Part shown: positions 38,440 to 40,002 of the stretch, piece by piece
Position numbering within the stretch: the stretch's first letter is position 1
Layout: each line of letters opens with the position of its first letter
Assembly (NCBI GenBank): GCA_903845065.1
Contig: CAIMWH010000063.1
Location: 1-40,002, forward strand
Length of the DNA stretch: 40,002 bases
From: an uncultured Rhodospirillales bacterium
GTDB taxonomy: Bacteria; Pseudomonadota; Alphaproteobacteria; Acetobacterales; Acetobacteraceae
Direction: 5' to 3'
Notes under the pieces: generated by a model
The model's input: the letters and a program-made list of their open reading frames with translations, nothing else
What the model was told of the DNA's origin: nothing
Database searches by the model: none
Made by a program: the position numbers and the translations under genes

Positions 38440-39426
38440 ATGATCCGTCGCACATTGCTTGGCCTGCTCACGCTGACCCTCGCCGCCCCGGCCTGGGCGC
38501 AATCCCCCACGCCCGGCCGCACCTACCACGTCGGCTTCTCGCAAATCGTCGATCACCCGGCCCTCAACGCCACCCGCCAGGGCTTCATCGATGGCCTGAA
38601 GGAAGCCGGCTTCATCGAGGGCAAGAACCTCAAGTTCGACTATCTCAACGCCCAGGGGGACGTGGCGAACGCCCGCAACATCGCCGAGAAGTTCGTCGCC
38701 GACAAAGTCGACCTCATCGCCGCCTGCACCACCCCCAACGCCCAGGCCGCCATCCGGCTGACCAAGGGCACCAACATGCCCGTCGCCTTCGGCTGCGTCA
38801 CCAACCCGGTCGAATCCGGCGTGCTCACCCGCATCGACCAGCCCACCGGCACCAACGTCACCGGCATCTACGGCATCCCCCCCGTCACCAAGATGTGGGA
38901 CCTGCTGATGGAACTGCACCCCAAGGCCAAGATGGTCGGCACCATCTACAACCCCGCCGAAAGCAACTCGCTGGCCCTCAACGAGGCCAACAAGGCCGAA
39001 GCCAAGCGCCGCGGCGTCGCCTGGGCCGAAATCCAGATATCCTCCTCCGCCGAAATTCTCGCCGCCGCCCGTGCCCTCGCCGAGCGTGCCGACTGCCTGC
39101 TGATGCCGCAGGACAACACCGTCGCCTCCGCGTTCGATGCCATCGTCGTCGCCGCGCGTGACAACAAACTCCCGCTGTTCTCCTACGATACCAGCGCCGT
39201 CGAACGCGGCGCCCTCGCGGCCTACGCCCAGAACCAGCGCCAGGCCGGGCTCGACTGGGCCCACGAAGTCGCCGTCCCCGTCCTGCTCGGGCAGAACCCC
39301 GGCACCCTCGCCCCGGTTGCCTACAAGGCCTTCAACCTGCTGCTGAACAAGGCCGCCGCCACCGCCGCCGGTATCACCCTGCCGCCCGAACTCATGAAGG
39401 CCGCCGTCAAGGTGTGGGACGAATAG
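38440..39426 (+). CDS. ABC transporter substrate-binding protein (TrpX / COG2984-like)
   Basis: Signal peptide MIRRTLLGLLTLTLAAPAWAQ; HVGFSQIVDHPALNATRQGFIDGLKEAGFIEGKNLKFDYLNAQGD...MVGTIYNPAESNS; GGAGG SD upstream. Confidence 0.93.
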   Translation: MIRRTLLGLLTLTLAAPAWAQSPTPGRTYHVGFSQIVDHPALNATRQGFIDGLKEAGFIEGKNLKFDYLNAQGDVANARNIAEKFVADKVDLIAACTTPNAQAAIRLTKGTNMPVAFGCVTNPVESGVLTRIDQPTGTNVTGIYGIPPVTKMWDLLMELHPKAKMVGTIYNPAESNSLALNEANKAEAKRRGVAWAEIQISSSAEILAAARALAERADCLLMPQDNTVASAFDAIVVAARDNKLPLFSYDTSAVERGALAAYAQNQRQAGLDWAHEVAVPVLLGQNPGTLAPVAYKAFNLLLNKAAATAAGITLPPELMKAAVKVWDE

Positions 39427-39432
39427 GCCCAC

Positions 39433-39777
39433 TTGGAACCAATCTGGGACTTCGCCCAGCGAACCTACGCCGCACCCGGCTTCGCCGAAGCCGCCCTGCG
39501 CCTGCAGGACAACCACGGCGCCGATGTCTGCGTCCTGCTCTGGCTGCTCTGGCGTGACGCCCAGGGCTGCCCCGCCACCCCCGAGGAAATCGACCAGGTC
39601 GAACCCCTCATCGGCCCCTGGCGCCGCGCCGTCATCGAACCCCTGCGCACCGCCCGCCGCGCCATGAAAAACATCCCCGGCGCCGAAACCCTCCGCGCCC
39701 GCGTCCAATCCCTTGAAATCGAGGCCGAACGCACCGCGCTCGAACGCCTGGCCACCATCACCCCCGCCAGCGCCTGA
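39433..39777 (+). CDS. TIGR02444 family protein
   Basis: (TTG start) WDFAQRTYAAPGFAEAALRLQDNHGADVCVLLWLLWRDAQG...WRRAVIEPLRTARRAMK; matches the TIGR02444/DUF2390 pattern. Confidence 0.82.
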   Translation: MEPIWDFAQRTYAAPGFAEAALRLQDNHGADVCVLLWLLWRDAQGCPATPEEIDQVEPLIGPWRRAVIEPLRTARRAMKNIPGAETLRARVQSLEIEAERTALERLATITPASA

Positions 39778-40002
39778 CCGTCCCCACCTCGATATCGAAC
39801 AAATCCAGCACCCGGCCCACCGTGTGGTCCACCATCTCATCGATACTCGCCGGCCGCGCATAAAACGCCGGCACCGGCGGCGCCACGATCGCCCCCATCT
39901 CCGACAACTGCACCATCGTGCGCAAATGCCCGGTGTGCAGCGGCGTCTCCCGCACCATCAACACCAGCCGCCGCCGCTCCTTCAACATCACATCCGCAGC
40001 CC
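39758..40002 (-). CDS. ubiX: Flavin prenyltransferase UbiX, C-terminal part (5' end beyond window)
   Basis: Frame open to the window end: AADVMLKERRRLVLMVRETPLHTGHLRTMVQLSEMGAIVAPPVPAFYARPASIDEMVDHTVGRVLDLFDIE; KERR.LVL..RETPL is characteristic of UbiX/Pad1. Confidence 0.92.
   Translation of the reverse strand, partial: AADVMLKERRRLVLMVRETPLHTGHLRTMVQLSEMGAIVAPPVPAFYARPASIDEMVDHTVGRVLDLFDIEVGTVRRWRG

Overview
High-GC, densely packed bacterial chromosome segment with a single consistent coding style. By gene content and repeat style it looks alphaproteobacterial, possibly Acetobacteraceae; that placement is inference. From left to right it contains: (1) the end of a choline-kinase/APH-like gene and a dimethylglycine/sarcosine dehydrogenase-like FAD-GcvT protein; (2) a complete minus-strand kdp K+ uptake operon (27-aa microprotein, kdpF, A, B, C, D, E, plus a PtsN-like EIIA gene); (3) DapA-family, alpha/beta-hydrolase, DHA2 MFS and M19 dipeptidase genes; (4) an orphan GAF/PAS histidine kinase, an LLM-class flavin oxidoreductase, a class III aminotransferase and a rhodanese; (5) uvrD-like and prmA genes; (6) a ~209-bp inverted-repeat element with a perfect 32-bp core stem next to a DUF1127 gene; (7) an M24 aminopeptidase and a threonine-aldolase-like gene; (8) a surface-glycan-like locus (sulfotransferase, GT4, GT2 and a small repeat-module protein); (9) a MaoC / UbiD / ABC transporter / TIGR02444 / UbiX cluster. 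No rRNA, tRNA, CRISPR array, transposase or phage gene was recognised. The observations most worth follow-up are: helically phased TTTTCCTAT repeats upstream of kdp, with an untracked kdpF and an extra microprotein; a 39-residue module shared without gaps between a small standalone protein (two copies) and the adjacent GT2; the long inverted element; and the co-localised UbiD/UbiX/ABC cluster. Nothing here is clearly a new defence or mobile system.
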